Of a stretch of DNA of 53,199 nucleotides, positions 33,696 to 42,001 are shown one piece after another. The notes under the pieces are model-generated. The model was not told the DNA's origin. It saw only the letters and a list, made by a program, of their open reading frames with translations, and made no database searches. The stretch is taken from the NCBI GenBank assembly GCA_023410025.1, contig JAEYQM010000006.1, positions 1-53,199 of the forward strand. Reading direction: 5' to 3'. The first letter of the stretch is position 1. Every line of letters starts with the position of its first letter. The translations under genes were made by a program, and so were the position numbers. Source of the stretch: Bacillota bacterium. Its GTDB lineage: Bacteria; Bacillota_I; Bacilli_A; ML615J-28; CAG-698.

Positions 33696-34361
33696 TTTAC
33701 CATATTCAAAATTTGCATATAAAATATCTTCGACTTGTTTTCCTACTTTCTTTAATTCTTTGTTTAACCAATTAATATCTTTATTAATTATTTGTAAGTT
33801 ATCTTTATTTACTTTACCTGATATAATAACTGGAAAGGGATTAATCTCATTTGTACAATTACTGGGATTAGTCTTTTTTTGTCCTATAGGGATTGATGAA
33901 CTTGTATTTGGTTCTTCTTCTTTCTCATATTTAAAAACACTAATATCACCATTAGTTTCTAGAATCATATGTTTTACCTCTGATAGTGAAGCAACATTTT
34001 TAAGTCTTAGTTGAATAATTAAGTCATCAACATTATAGTTTTGTTTTTTCATTTCCTTTACCTTTAAAACTCCATTTAAGATAATAATTGATTGTTTACC
34101 ATCAAGCAATGATCTAATACTAGTTACTTTAAGTAATAAGAAAGCTAATAGTTTTTGAATAATTGATATTAAAATAATTCCTAAAATATGATAAATGAAC
34201 TCTTTGCTTTTATCAATTCCTGATACTAATATATCTGATATTATAAGTAATACAGTAAAATCAAATACACTTAATTGCCCAATTTCTCTTTTTCCCATGA
34301 ACTTTATAACAATTAACAGTAAAAAATATATAATTGTCGATTTTAATAAAATTTCTAGCAT
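33666..34361 (-). CDS. yrbG: DUF421 (YetF/YrbG-like) membrane protein
   Basis: 231 residues. Three N-terminal helices (FLLLIVIKFMGKREIGQLSVFDFTVLLIISDI), then the cytoplasmic YetF domain with SIRSLLDGKQSIIILNGVL and NYNVDDLIIQLRLKNVASLSEVKHMILETNGDISVFK. Function unknown. The family is common in Bacilli, and yrbG sits beside spoVB and yrzE in B. subtilis. AAGGAG precedes the ATG. Its 3' end overlaps spoVB by 30 bp and no terminator separates them. Confidence 0.88.
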   Translation of the reverse strand: MLEILLKSTIIYFLLLIVIKFMGKREIGQLSVFDFTVLLIISDILVSGIDKSKEFIYHILGIILISIIQKLLAFLLLKVTSIRSLLDGKQSIIILNGVLKVKEMKKQNYNVDDLIIQLRLKNVASLSEVKHMILETNGDISVFKYEKEEEPNTSSSIPIGQKKTNPSNCTNEINPFPVIISGKVNKDNLQIINKDINWLNKELKKVGKQVEDILYANFEYGKLFIMKTDNL

Positions 34362-34413
34362 ATTTACTCCTTCTAAATATTTTTAAAACTACATATATTT
34401 AAGTGGTGATCTA

Positions 34414-34800
34414 ATGAAAAACTCATTAAAAAAATTTATTTATATTTATTTATTCTTTTTGATTATTTTATCCATTGTTACGGTTATTTATGCAATACTC
34501 ATTTACTCAGGTAAAGTAAATCATGAAATGAGAACATTTAATATTTGGACATTTATTATTGGCATTTTTTGTTTCCTATTTCTTGGATTTTTTTCAGCAA
34601 ATGTTGCCCAAAAGAATGGATTATTAGAAGGATTAGTTTCGGCTTTAATTATTATTTTTGTTACATTATTAATTAACTTAATCCTAAAAGTAGACTTTAA
34701 TTTTAAGACTTTTGTTAAGATTGTAACCTATATTTTAGCTGCCTCATTTGGTGGAGTAATAGGTGTAAACTTTAAACCATTAATCAAGAGATTTAAATAA
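34414..34800 (+). CDS. TIGR04086-type membrane protein (YrzE-like)
   Basis: 128 residues with four membrane helices. The pattern of a 25-residue first helix, GFFSANVAQKNGLLEGLVSALIIIF in the middle and a final GGVIGVNFKP helix matches the small TIGR04086/YrzE family of Firmicutes. Function unknown. Context (yrbG, spoVB, rarA) agrees. The ribosome site is weak (GTGGTGAT). Confidence 0.75.
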   Translation: MKNSLKKFIYIYLFFLIILSIVTVIYAILIYSGKVNHEMRTFNIWTFIIGIFCFLFLGFFSANVAQKNGLLEGLVSALIIIFVTLLINLILKVDFNFKTFVKIVTYILAASFGGVIGVNFKPLIKRFK

Positions 34801-34854
34801 TTAAATTTACTTTTAAAAATATCTATGATAAAATAAGTTAATGGAGTTGATATT

Positions 34855-36066
34855 ATGGAACCATTAGCTTATAAACTTAGACCTCAAAAACTTGATGATA
34901 TTTATGGTCAGGATCATTTAATTGGTAACAATGGACCAATTAAAAGAATGGTTAAGAACAATAAAATTACATCATTAATTCTTTATGGTAGTCCTGGAAT
35001 TGGTAAAACTACTCTAGCATTAACTATTTGTAAAGAATTAAGCATTCCCTCTTCAACATTTAATGCTTCTACTGATAATAAACAAGCATTAAAAGATGTT
35101 ATAACTTCATCACAAATGTATGAAAGATTTATCTTGATTGTTGATGAGATTCATCGAATGAAAAAAGATATTCAAGATTATCTTTTACCATTTGTTGAGA
35201 AGGGACAAATCATCTTAATTGGTCTAACAACAATTAATCCCTATCATTCTGTTAATCCAGCCATAAGATCAAGAACCTTAATCTTTAAACTGAATGAATT
35301 AAAACAAGATGATTTAAAAAAGATTACAATAACAGCATTATCAAAACTAAATAGTGATTTATCAATTACTGATGAAGCTTTAGACTTACTTACTAAAAGA
35401 GCAAGTGGCGATGTAAGATTTTTATTAAACTGTATTGAAGGAATAAGCTATATAATTACTGATAACATTATTAAAATTGAAGATGTAAATGAAATAATTC
35501 AAAAACCAACAATTGCTATTGATAAAAATGAAGATAATTATTATGACACATTAAGTGGATTACAAAAATCAATTCGTGGTAGTGATGTTGATGCAAGTCT
35601 TCATTATCTTGCTAAATTATTATTAGCTGATGACTTACTTCCATTAATAAGAAGACTTTCAGTTATTGCTTATGAAGATATTGGTCTAGCAAATCCAGGT
35701 ATGGGACCAAAAGTAAAAGCGGCATGTGAGGTTGCTTTAGAAGTTGGGATGCCTGAGGCCAGAATTCCTTTAAGCGTTGTTGTATGTGAACTAGCTTTAT
35801 CACCAAAATCAAATTCTGCTTATTCAGCACTTGACCTAGCGATGAGTGATATTGAAAATGGTAAAACAGGACCACTTCCTAATCATTTACGTACATATAA
35901 CAATATGTATCTATATCCCCATGATTATCCAGGTTCTTGGGTTGATCAACAGTATTTACCAGATAATATTAAGGATGCGAAATACTTTGAACCAAAAACA
36001 ACATCTAAATATGAACTTGCATTAAAAGAAAGGCATGATGCAATTTTAAAAGCTAAAAAGAAATAA
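34855..36066 (+). CDS. rarA: Replication-associated recombination ATPase RarA/MgsA
   Basis: 403 residues, full length. AAA+ core: PLAYKLRPQKLDDIYGQDHLIG, Walker A GSPGIGKTTLA (about 44-54), Walker B LIVDEIHRM, arginine finger region RSRTL. The C-terminal oligomerisation domain has RGSDVDASLHYLAKLL, the AYEDIGLANP block and the GPLPNHLRT signature of the family. It works at stalled replication forks. In B. subtilis it follows tcdA; here it has moved beside yrzE. Confidence 0.95.
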   Translation: MEPLAYKLRPQKLDDIYGQDHLIGNNGPIKRMVKNNKITSLILYGSPGIGKTTLALTICKELSIPSSTFNASTDNKQALKDVITSSQMYERFILIVDEIHRMKKDIQDYLLPFVEKGQIILIGLTTINPYHSVNPAIRSRTLIFKLNELKQDDLKKITITALSKLNSDLSITDEALDLLTKRASGDVRFLLNCIEGISYIITDNIIKIEDVNEIIQKPTIAIDKNEDNYYDTLSGLQKSIRGSDVDASLHYLAKLLLADDLLPLIRRLSVIAYEDIGLANPGMGPKVKAACEVALEVGMPEARIPLSVVVCELALSPKSNSAYSALDLAMSDIENGKTGPLPNHLRTYNNMYLYPHDYPGSWVDQQYLPDNIKDAKYFEPKTTSKYELALKERHDAILKAKKK

Positions 36067-36082
36067 ATATTTAGTAATTTAT

Positions 36083-36117
36083 GTGGTTTATCTTATACTA
36101 GATTTACCACTTTTTTT
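36083..36117 (+). terminator. rarA terminator
   Basis: GTGGT-tt-ATC and GAT-tt-ACCAC form a stem with a 2x2 internal loop, followed by seven T on the + strand. Confidence 0.75.
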
Positions 36118-36131
36118 ATTGTCATACAATT

Positions 36132-36163
36132 AAAAACCATATTATATAAATAATATGGTTTTT
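36132..36163 (-). terminator. Terminator of the FtsK/SpoIIIE-like gene
   Basis: AAAAACCATATTA (minus strand 36163-36151), 6-nt loop, TAATATGGTTTTT (36144-36132): 13-bp stem ending in T. Confidence 0.75.
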
Positions 36164-36166
36164 AAT

Positions 36167-37882
36167 TTAAAATGATTTAATTACTTTTTCAATTTCGTTA
36201 TCTGTAATTATAGGTGTTTGTATTCTTGTTTGATTTTCTCGATATAATAATATAGCTTCACCTTTATTATCCAAATAAAAAGCTTTAGGATCACTTAACA
36301 TATAAATACTATCCTTTACAGTTCCTAGTTTAAAACATAATTTTATTTTAGCTGTACTTATTATAACATTACTAATACTTTTTGGTTTCCTACAAATTAT
36401 TATAAAAATAACTCCGCAAAAATGTCCCATTTGCATAATGTACATTAATTTATCTTCAATAATACGATTGTTTTCAAAATCATTATAATTAAAGATTACA
36501 TATTTTCTCTTCATAAGTTCTTGTCCATCATTTTCTAAGACTTTATTAAACTCATCAATAGTTTGAACTTTATGTTTTTTTATAGTTTCCGTTCTTTCTT
36601 CAATATCTTTAATGACATCATTACAAAAATCAATAACATTAACATTATTTATTTTTTTAAAAAGTTGTAGGTGTTTGAATTCACCAATTGGATCATATAA
36701 GTCAATTTCATAATTACTAATATTAATTTTTGTAAATAAAGAACAAACAAAATAATATATAAAATTTCTTATTCCACTATTTTCTTCGCCGACAATTAAC
36801 AAATTACTTTCTTTAGCCATATCAATTTCTTCTATTTCATTTTCAGTATTTATCCCAAATGGCATTAAATAGTTATTTAAAATAGACTGCTTACTTAAAA
36901 GATTCTTAACAGAAAGCAATGAAACATATTTATTTGCTACTTCTATTATAACACTATTATTAAACCTACTTATATAAATCTTTTCATCAAGTAAATCAGA
37001 TAATTTATCATTTAAAGATTTTATATCAAATTGATTATAAAAATAATATTTAAAAGTTGTAATAGCATAACTTATTTTTATTGCAATTTCCCGATATTCT
37101 ATATTCATATTGTTTAAAACAGAGATGATTAAACTCTTTACTTCTAAACTATGTTTTTCTTGAAAACTATAGTTCATTTCATGCTGGTAATTATCAAATA
37201 ATTTTAAACTTACCATTTTATTCTTTGAATAAATATCTACAATTGGTTTGACCTTTACTTTTCCAATTTCATACTTAAAATAATTATTAAAATTTTTTGA
37301 TATTGTCTTAAATTTTTTAAATTTACCCAATGAATAATTAAAAATATCAACTAAGGATTTGTTTAATACCATTGTTAATCCTAAAACAATAATTATCATT
37401 GATATTAGTAATACTCCAACTATTCCTAATAAATAATATAAAATAAAAAATATTGCTCCTCCAACTATTCCTCCACCTAATACATAATTATAGTTTTGGG
37501 TTTTTAGGAATAATAAATAATGGTTTAAAGTTTCAGTAAAATATCCTTGATTTCTATTAATAACTATTTTATGAACACTAAAATGAGAAACAACTGTTAG
37601 ACCAATACACAATATAACAAATCCAACAAATCGTTGATTCTTAAAATTAAAACTTTTATGAGTCAATATATTAACAATTCCAAATATTAAAACAATTAAA
37701 ACAAATAGCCAATACCAGTCACCAAATATTATCATAAAAGTAATGGTTAGAAAACTACCTATTTTCCCTAGGCGACCAAAAACTACAATAACTATTATTA
37801 TTGATATAAACCCTATTGTTTCATAATAAAATGGTGTCTGTTTTTTCTCATTTTCACTTTTTGATTTTTTTTCTTTTCCCAT
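36167..37882 (-). CDS. Degenerate FtsK/SpoIIIE-like membrane protein without Walker motifs
   Basis: Start at ATG 37880-37882 (MGKEKKS) with AAGGTG 6 nt upstream; an in-frame GTG 9 nt earlier overlaps that site. 571 residues. Four to five N-terminal membrane helices (to about 180), a linker, an FtsK-beta-like region. At the P loop, where the family has GATGSGKS, it reads GEENSGIRN, and at Walker B it reads VIFNYNDFENN in place of VVIVDEFADLM. Downstream alignment still holds (ICRKPKSISNVI, MLSDPKAFYL). The C-terminal DNA-reading gamma domain is absent: the protein ends at IEKVIKSF. The frame is open throughout, so this looks like a retained pseudo-ATPase rather than a broken gene. Confidence 0.75.
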   Translation of the reverse strand: MGKEKKSKSENEKKQTPFYYETIGFISIIIVIVVFGRLGKIGSFLTITFMIIFGDWYWLFVLIVLIFGIVNILTHKSFNFKNQRFVGFVILCIGLTVVSHFSVHKIVINRNQGYFTETLNHYLLFLKTQNYNYVLGGGIVGGAIFFILYYLLGIVGVLLISMIIIVLGLTMVLNKSLVDIFNYSLGKFKKFKTISKNFNNYFKYEIGKVKVKPIVDIYSKNKMVSLKLFDNYQHEMNYSFQEKHSLEVKSLIISVLNNMNIEYREIAIKISYAITTFKYYFYNQFDIKSLNDKLSDLLDEKIYISRFNNSVIIEVANKYVSLLSVKNLLSKQSILNNYLMPFGINTENEIEEIDMAKESNLLIVGEENSGIRNFIYYFVCSLFTKINISNYEIDLYDPIGEFKHLQLFKKINNVNVIDFCNDVIKDIEERTETIKKHKVQTIDEFNKVLENDGQELMKRKYVIFNYNDFENNRIIEDKLMYIMQMGHFCGVIFIIICRKPKSISNVIISTAKIKLCFKLGTVKDSIYMLSDPKAFYLDNKGEAILLYRENQTRIQTPIITDNEIEKVIKSF

Positions 37883-37934
37883 TTGATTCACCTTGGTATA
37901 TTAAAGCATTTAATAAGTGAGAAATGTGTCAAAA

Positions 37935-37969
37935 AAAAGAATCATCATATTTATTTTGATGATTCTTTT
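37935..37969 (-). terminator. Terminator downstream of the decayed peptidase-like gene
   Basis: AAAAGAATCATCA (37969-37957 on minus) pairs with TGATGATTCTTTT (37947-37935) over 13 bp, with T tract. No intact gene ends here, so it probably belonged to the pseudogene at 38059-38520. Confidence 0.8.
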
Positions 37970-38058
37970 ATATTTAGTTTTTAGTTTTATGGTTTACACT
38001 ATTTATACATATTGTGTAAACATTTATTTAATAATTCATAATTGTCTTAATAAAAAAC

Positions 38059-38520
38059 TCAACATTGGTTTCTTAGTTTGTATGATTTAATTAGTATTGT
38101 ATTTGAGCTAAAATTAGGGTTTGTATTTCTTTCATTTAAATCATTTTGATCATTAATATTAGGTAAAAATTTTTATTAATAATTCGTCTATCTAAATAAA
38201 ATTTATGATAACATAATGAAAATTGTGCAGTAACTTCGCCACAAGTACTAGGATTACCACTAGAATTATTTAATCCATGATTTTAGACGACATCTAAAAT
38301 AATCATGATTTAAAATCAAGTATCTATTAGCAAACCCAACTGAATCAGTAGGGATTAAATCACTAGTTTCTTTTTTTAAACTCATTATTTTGTTTTATTG
38401 AAATTAATAAATTCGTCTCACGTTTATGTTCAATTTCTTTAAAGACTAACACTTCAATATTATCTATTGATTCAACTATTTTTTCCAAGTGCTTATTGAT
38501 TAATAAAACTATTTGAAAAT
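38059..38520 (-). pseudogene. Decayed secreted cysteine-peptidase-like gene
   Basis: Minus-strand fragments in shifting frames: LEKIVESIDNIEVLVFKEIE, then LKKETSDLIPTDSVGFANRY and NHDYFRCRLKSWI, then NNSSGNPSTCGEVTAQFSLC with HKFYLDRRIINKNF, ending DLNERNTNPNFSSNTILI before TGA at 38059-38061. The TCGEVTAQ...YYD/HKFY-DRRI pattern resembles the Cys-containing helix of papain- or C39-like peptidases found as secreted proteins in gut Firmicutes. At least two frameshifts and stops interrupt it and there is no start. The family call is tentative. Confidence 0.45.
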
Positions 38521-38577
38521 CCAATTAAACCGCAAATAATTAACGCAGCATGGAATGAGCTCCCAAACTGCTATATT

Positions 38578-38621
38578 TGTATTCATGAATAAGACACTTA
38601 ATATATTTATTCATGAATACA
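38578..38621. repeat. Pair of 12-bp palindromes forming a 15-bp inverted repeat
   Basis: TGTATTCATGAATAA (38578-38592) and TTATTCATGAATACA (38607-38621) are perfect inverted copies, and each contains the palindrome TATTCATGAATA. Centres are 29 bp apart. No gene begins beside them now. Confidence 0.7.
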
Positions 38622-38646
38622 AGACTTTGTCTATCTTCAAATATAA

Positions 38647-38672
38647 AAAAAATCGATTTATATCGATTTTTT
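38647..38672. terminator. ispG terminator (bidirectional)
   Basis: AAAAAATCGAT (38647-38657), TTAT loop, ATCGATTTTTT (38662-38672): 11-bp stem with A and T flanks, about 80 nt after the ispG stop. Confidence 0.85.
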
Positions 38673-38753
38673 CATTTCTTAATATAATTAGTAAATATAT
38701 AATTTTTTATTTACTTTAATTATATAATTATAATTATTCTTTCAAACTATAAA

Positions 38754-39812
38754 CTATTTTGAATCAACAATATCTAATATTTCTTTTTTCAATTCTTCAA
38801 CAATTTCACTTTGAGGAATCTTTTTTATTACCTTTCCTTGTTTGAAAAGTAAGGCTTCATTAATTCCCCCAGCCACCCCAACATCAGCATCTTTAGCTTC
38901 CCCAGGGCCATTAACAACACACCCCATAACTGCAACCTTAATATCACTATCCTTTATTGTATTTAAGAATGCTTCAATTTCATTTACAATAGGGAACATA
39001 TCATATTGTGTTCTTCCACAAGATGGACATGCAATTAAAGTAGGTTTTTTATAAAGACCGAATGTTGAGAGGATTTCTTTAGCAACCTTAATTTCTTCAA
39101 TTGGATCAGATGCCAATGAAACTCTTAAAGTATCGCCAATTCCTTCATTTAATAAAATCCCGATTCCAATTGCTGACTTAATTGCGCCACTAAAGGCGGT
39201 ACCAGCTTCGGTAATTCCAATATGAAGTGGGTAATCAAATGTATCTGAGGCGATTTTATAGGCTTTTATGGCCATATTAACATCACTTGCTTTAAGAGAA
39301 ACAATGATGTCATAAAAATTTAAGTCTTCTAAGATTTTTATATGTTTTAAAGCACTTTGAACTAAAGCTTCAGCAGTTCTACCATATTCTTTTTCAATTT
39401 GTTTATCTAAAGAACCAAGATTAACACCAATTCTAATTGGAATATTCTTTTCTTTACAAGCATCAACTACTTTTATAACTCGATCAATTGAACCAATATT
39501 ACCTGGATTAATTCTTAATTTATCAACCCCTGATTCAATTGCTGCAAGTGCTAAACGATAATCAAAATGAATATCAGCTACTAAAGGAATATTAATTTGT
39601 TTTTTTATTTCCTTAATAGCTAAAGCATCCTCCATATCAAGTACGGCAACGCGTATTAATTGGCATCCTACTTCTTCTAATTCTTTAATTTGTTTTACAG
39701 TACTAAAAACATCCTTAGTTCTAGTGTTGGCCATACTTTGAATAATAATGGGATTATTCCCACCAATAATCAAATTACCTACCCTAACTTCTTTAGACTT
39801 CCTTTTTAACAT
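38754..39812 (-). CDS. ispG: 4-hydroxy-3-methylbut-2-en-1-yl diphosphate synthase
   Basis: 352 residues, bacterial length. N-terminal TIM-barrel with VGGNNPI-like VGNLIIGGNNPIIIQSM; the C-terminal [4Fe-4S] domain has CPSCGRTQYD and GCVVNGPGEAKDADVG, supplying the cluster cysteines. It reduces MEcPP to HMBPP in the MEP pathway started by dxs. It starts 20 nt inside the 3' end of the HTH gene, so its translation is likely coupled to that gene. Confidence 0.97.
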   Translation of the reverse strand: MLKRKSKEVRVGNLIIGGNNPIIIQSMANTRTKDVFSTVKQIKELEEVGCQLIRVAVLDMEDALAIKEIKKQINIPLVADIHFDYRLALAAIESGVDKLRINPGNIGSIDRVIKVVDACKEKNIPIRIGVNLGSLDKQIEKEYGRTAEALVQSALKHIKILEDLNFYDIIVSLKASDVNMAIKAYKIASDTFDYPLHIGITEAGTAFSGAIKSAIGIGILLNEGIGDTLRVSLASDPIEEIKVAKEILSTFGLYKKPTLIACPSCGRTQYDMFPIVNEIEAFLNTIKDSDIKVAVMGCVVNGPGEAKDADVGVAGGINEALLFKQGKVIKKIPQSEIVEELKKEILDIVDSK

Positions 39813-40236
39813 TTTTCTTTACTTTCTTTCTTTGAGGACTTCTAATACGTTTTTCTCTTAGTATATTATATATTGTACTACGAGATTGCGTAAAACCTCT
39901 TTCATCTTGCATAATTTTAGCAAATTCCGTAAAGTTCATACCCTTATATTCAGTACGATAGATATGAGCAAGTTCTACTCTAATTTCATCATCATAAGTA
40001 TTAGCAGGTTTATTGTATCTGTTTTTATGAATAATACCTTTATCACCATCTAAATATACTTGACGTTTCAAGTTTCTGACTTGACGTGTTGAAACCTTAA
40101 GTAGTTTTGCCGCTCTTGGACCATTGATTTCCTTATTTATTAATCTTTTAATAACACGTAGTTTTTTCTTTTCGTCTTTTGTTAGCTTAGCCGGTTTAAC
40201 GACTTCTTCAATTATTTCAACAACTTGATTTTCCAT
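39793..40236 (-). CDS. Helix-turn-helix protein derived from a transposase N terminus
   Basis: 147 residues. KRLINKEINGPRAAKLLKVSTRQVRNLKRQVYLDGDKGIIHKNR is a DNA-binding helix-turn-helix of the kind that opens ISNCY/IS481-like transposases, followed by a second winged segment (RVELAHIYRTEYKGMNFTEFAKIM). The DDE catalytic domain is absent and no terminal repeats flank it. The last codons are basic and overlap ispG by 20 nt. It has a full promoter and an unusual ribosome site. It may be a domesticated DNA-binding protein, or a truncated transposase captured in front of ispG. Confidence 0.7.
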   Translation of the reverse strand: MENQVVEIIEEVVKPAKLTKDEKKKLRVIKRLINKEINGPRAAKLLKVSTRQVRNLKRQVYLDGDKGIIHKNRYNKPANTYDDEIRVELAHIYRTEYKGMNFTEFAKIMQDERGFTQSRSTIYNILREKRIRSPQRKKVKKNVKKEV

Positions 40237-40275
40237 AAATATTATGTTTTAAATTATATTTAAAACATCCTCCTT
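40237..40275 (-). promoter_or_regulatory. Ribosome-binding site with hairpin spacer upstream of the HTH gene
   Basis: Minus strand: AAGGAGG (40275-40269), immediately ATGTTTTAAA (40268-40259), 5-nt loop, TTTAAAACAT (40253-40244), AATATTT (40243-40237), ATG. The 10-bp stem is perfect. Linear distance from Shine-Dalgarno to ATG is 32 nt; folded it is 7 nt. An ATG-TTT-TAA minimal frame begins within the stem. Confidence 0.65.
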
Positions 40276-40309
40276 AACATATATTAATAAGTAATAACTT
40301 CCTTTATAA

Positions 40310-40338
40310 ATGATACCATAAATTTAGAAAAATAACAA
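40310..40338 (-). promoter_or_regulatory. Promoter of the HTH-ispG operon
   Basis: TTGTTA (40338-40333), 17-nt spacer ending TGG, TATCAT (40315-40310): an extended -10 promoter with a fair -35. Confidence 0.65.
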
Positions 40339-40383
40339 GAAAAAATGAAGAAAGGTTACAATATGCCATTTTACAAAAAAAAC

Positions 40384-40412
40384 TTGCTTTTAAACATTAT
40401 TTATAGTATAAT
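40384..40412 (+). promoter_or_regulatory. rpmG promoter
   Basis: TTGCTT (40384-40389), 17-nt spacer, TATAAT (40407-40412), 31 nt before the ATG. Confidence 0.8.
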
Positions 40413-40443
40413 TAGTTGAAATAGATTGTTAGGAGGAATCACA

Positions 40444-40599
40444 ATGCGCATAACTTTCTTAATGAAATGCACTGTTTGTGGAGAAGAAAATTATTTAACT
40501 GAAAAAAATAAGAAAAATACTCCAGATAGAATAGAAATCATGAAATTCTGTCCAAAGTGCAGAAAACAAACTGCCCATAAAGAAAAAACAAAGAAATAA
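40444..40599 (+). CDS. rpmG: Ribosomal protein L33, zinc-binding form
   Basis: 51 residues beginning MRITFLMKCTVCGEENY with a second pair FCPKC, so C9/C12 and C36/C39 form the zinc ribbon of the C+ type of L33. It is a small structural protein of the 50S subunit. GGAGGAATCACA precedes ATG and its own sigma-A promoter and terminator make it monocistronic. Bacteria with C+ and C- paralogues swap them under zinc limitation; no second copy is in this window and no Zur box was seen. Confidence 0.93.
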   Translation: MRITFLMKCTVCGEENYLTEKNKKNTPDRIEIMKFCPKCRKQTAHKEKTKK

Positions 40600-40633
40600 T
40601 CTCATTAACTCCATTGTGTATGAGTATTCTAAC

Positions 40634-40659
40634 AAAAAAGCTTCCTAAGAAGCTTTTTT
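40634..40659. terminator. Bidirectional terminator between rpmG and the DEAD-box helicase
   Basis: AAAAAAGCTTC (40634-40644), CTAA, GAAGCTTTTTT (40649-40659), perfect 11-bp stem between convergent genes. Confidence 0.92.
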
Positions 40660-40663
40660 TGTT

Positions 40664-42001
40664 TTAATCTTTTTTATTTTTATGAAGCATATTATGATAC
40701 ATTGAATCAATTTTCTTTCTCTTCATTTTGTTAAGTTCTTTATTAATAGCATCATTACGTTTCTTTTTGTATCCCGGTTTAACCTTTTTAGGTAATGGGA
40801 TTTTTTTATGCATTTCTTCTTCAACTTTTGTAACTGCTTTAGATTTTTTATTTATATAATTTCTTTCTTTAGTAAGAACAAGTTGATCATCCTTTAAAGC
40901 TTTATATACACATTTCAAACCTTTATCTTCAAGATTATTGATATATTTGTCATCATCATAATCATAAAAGGAAATACATGAACCTTCAAATAAATGTCTT
41001 GCCGTTCTACCACTTCTATGGATATAGAATTCAATATCATTTGGAAGTTCATAGTTAATTATATGACTTACTCCTTCAATATCAATACCACGTGAGGCAA
41101 TATCACTAGCGACTACAAATTGAATTTTACCTTCTTTAATACGTTTAATAACTTGTTTACGTTCACGGGCTTCTAAGTCACCAGTTAACTTTAATAACTT
41201 AAGACCTTTTTCAGCCAAGAAATCAGCTATTTCATCAACCTTAGTTTTAGTGTTTGCAAAGATTAAGGCTAAGTATGGATGAAATGAAGTTAATAGTTTA
41301 TATAATAATTCATTTTTATTTTTATTCTTTGTTGGAATGAAGACATGTTCAATTGAAGATTTTGAAATCTCATTATTTGTTGTATCAATAAGTTCACTCT
41401 TATCAAGATATTTATTAATAAACTTAACTAATCCCTGAGGAATTGTTGCTGAGAAGGTTAATATTTGAACATCTTTTTCAAGTTTACCAAAAACTGCATC
41501 TACTTCTTCAATTTCACTAGCTTCAAGTACCATATCGGCTTCATCAACAACAACAATTTTGGCTGTATGTATTTTTAGTAAATTTGTTGTTACTGCTAAG
41601 TCTTTAAGTTTACCAATTGTACCTATAACAATTTGTGGTTGTGACTTTTCTAATCTTTTGACTTCAGCATCACGATTAGATCCACCAACAAAAAGTCTTG
41701 CATCAATATTATCATTGTATTTAATTAATTTATTTGTTTCTTCAAATAATTGTAAAGCAAGTTCTCTTGTTGGAGAGATAATTATAGCTTGAACTTCTTT
41801 TAAATCTTCATTTAATTTTTGAACAAGAGGAATTAAGAAAGAATGTGTCTTTCCTGTTCCTGTTTTTGATTTACCAATGATATTTTGTCCCTTTAATGCC
41901 TTAGGAATTATTAATTCTTGGATTTGTGTCGGTTTTTCAAATGATAAATCATTTAAACCTTTATAAATATATTCTTTTAACTTATAGTCTTTAAATGTCA
42001 T
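40664..42001 (-). CDS. cshB: DEAD-box RNA helicase (CshB-like)
   Basis: 445 residues. Q motif region FEKPTQIQ, motif I SKTGTGKT, motif II VDEADM (a DEAD variant ending DEADM), motif III SAT, motif V/VI ASDIASRGID and HRSGRTAR. A lysine-rich C-terminal tail (about 395-445) resembles CshB. It unwinds RNA in cold adaptation, ribosome assembly or decay. The ATG overlaps the mtaB stop by 4 nt. The CshB rather than CshA label rests on size and tail and is less sure than the family. Confidence 0.88.
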   Translation of the reverse strand: MTFKDYKLKEYIYKGLNDLSFEKPTQIQELIIPKALKGQNIIGKSKTGTGKTHSFLIPLVQKLNEDLKEVQAIIISPTRELALQLFEETNKLIKYNDNIDARLFVGGSNRDAEVKRLEKSQPQIVIGTIGKLKDLAVTTNLLKIHTAKIVVVDEADMVLEASEIEEVDAVFGKLEKDVQILTFSATIPQGLVKFINKYLDKSELIDTTNNEISKSSIEHVFIPTKNKNKNELLYKLLTSFHPYLALIFANTKTKVDEIADFLAEKGLKLLKLTGDLEARERKQVIKRIKEGKIQFVVASDIASRGIDIEGVSHIINYELPNDIEFYIHRSGRTARHLFEGSCISFYDYDDDKYINNLEDKGLKCVYKALKDDQLVLTKERNYINKKSKAVTKVEEEMHKKIPLPKKVKPGYKKKRNDAINKELNKMKRKKIDSMYHNMLHKNKKD

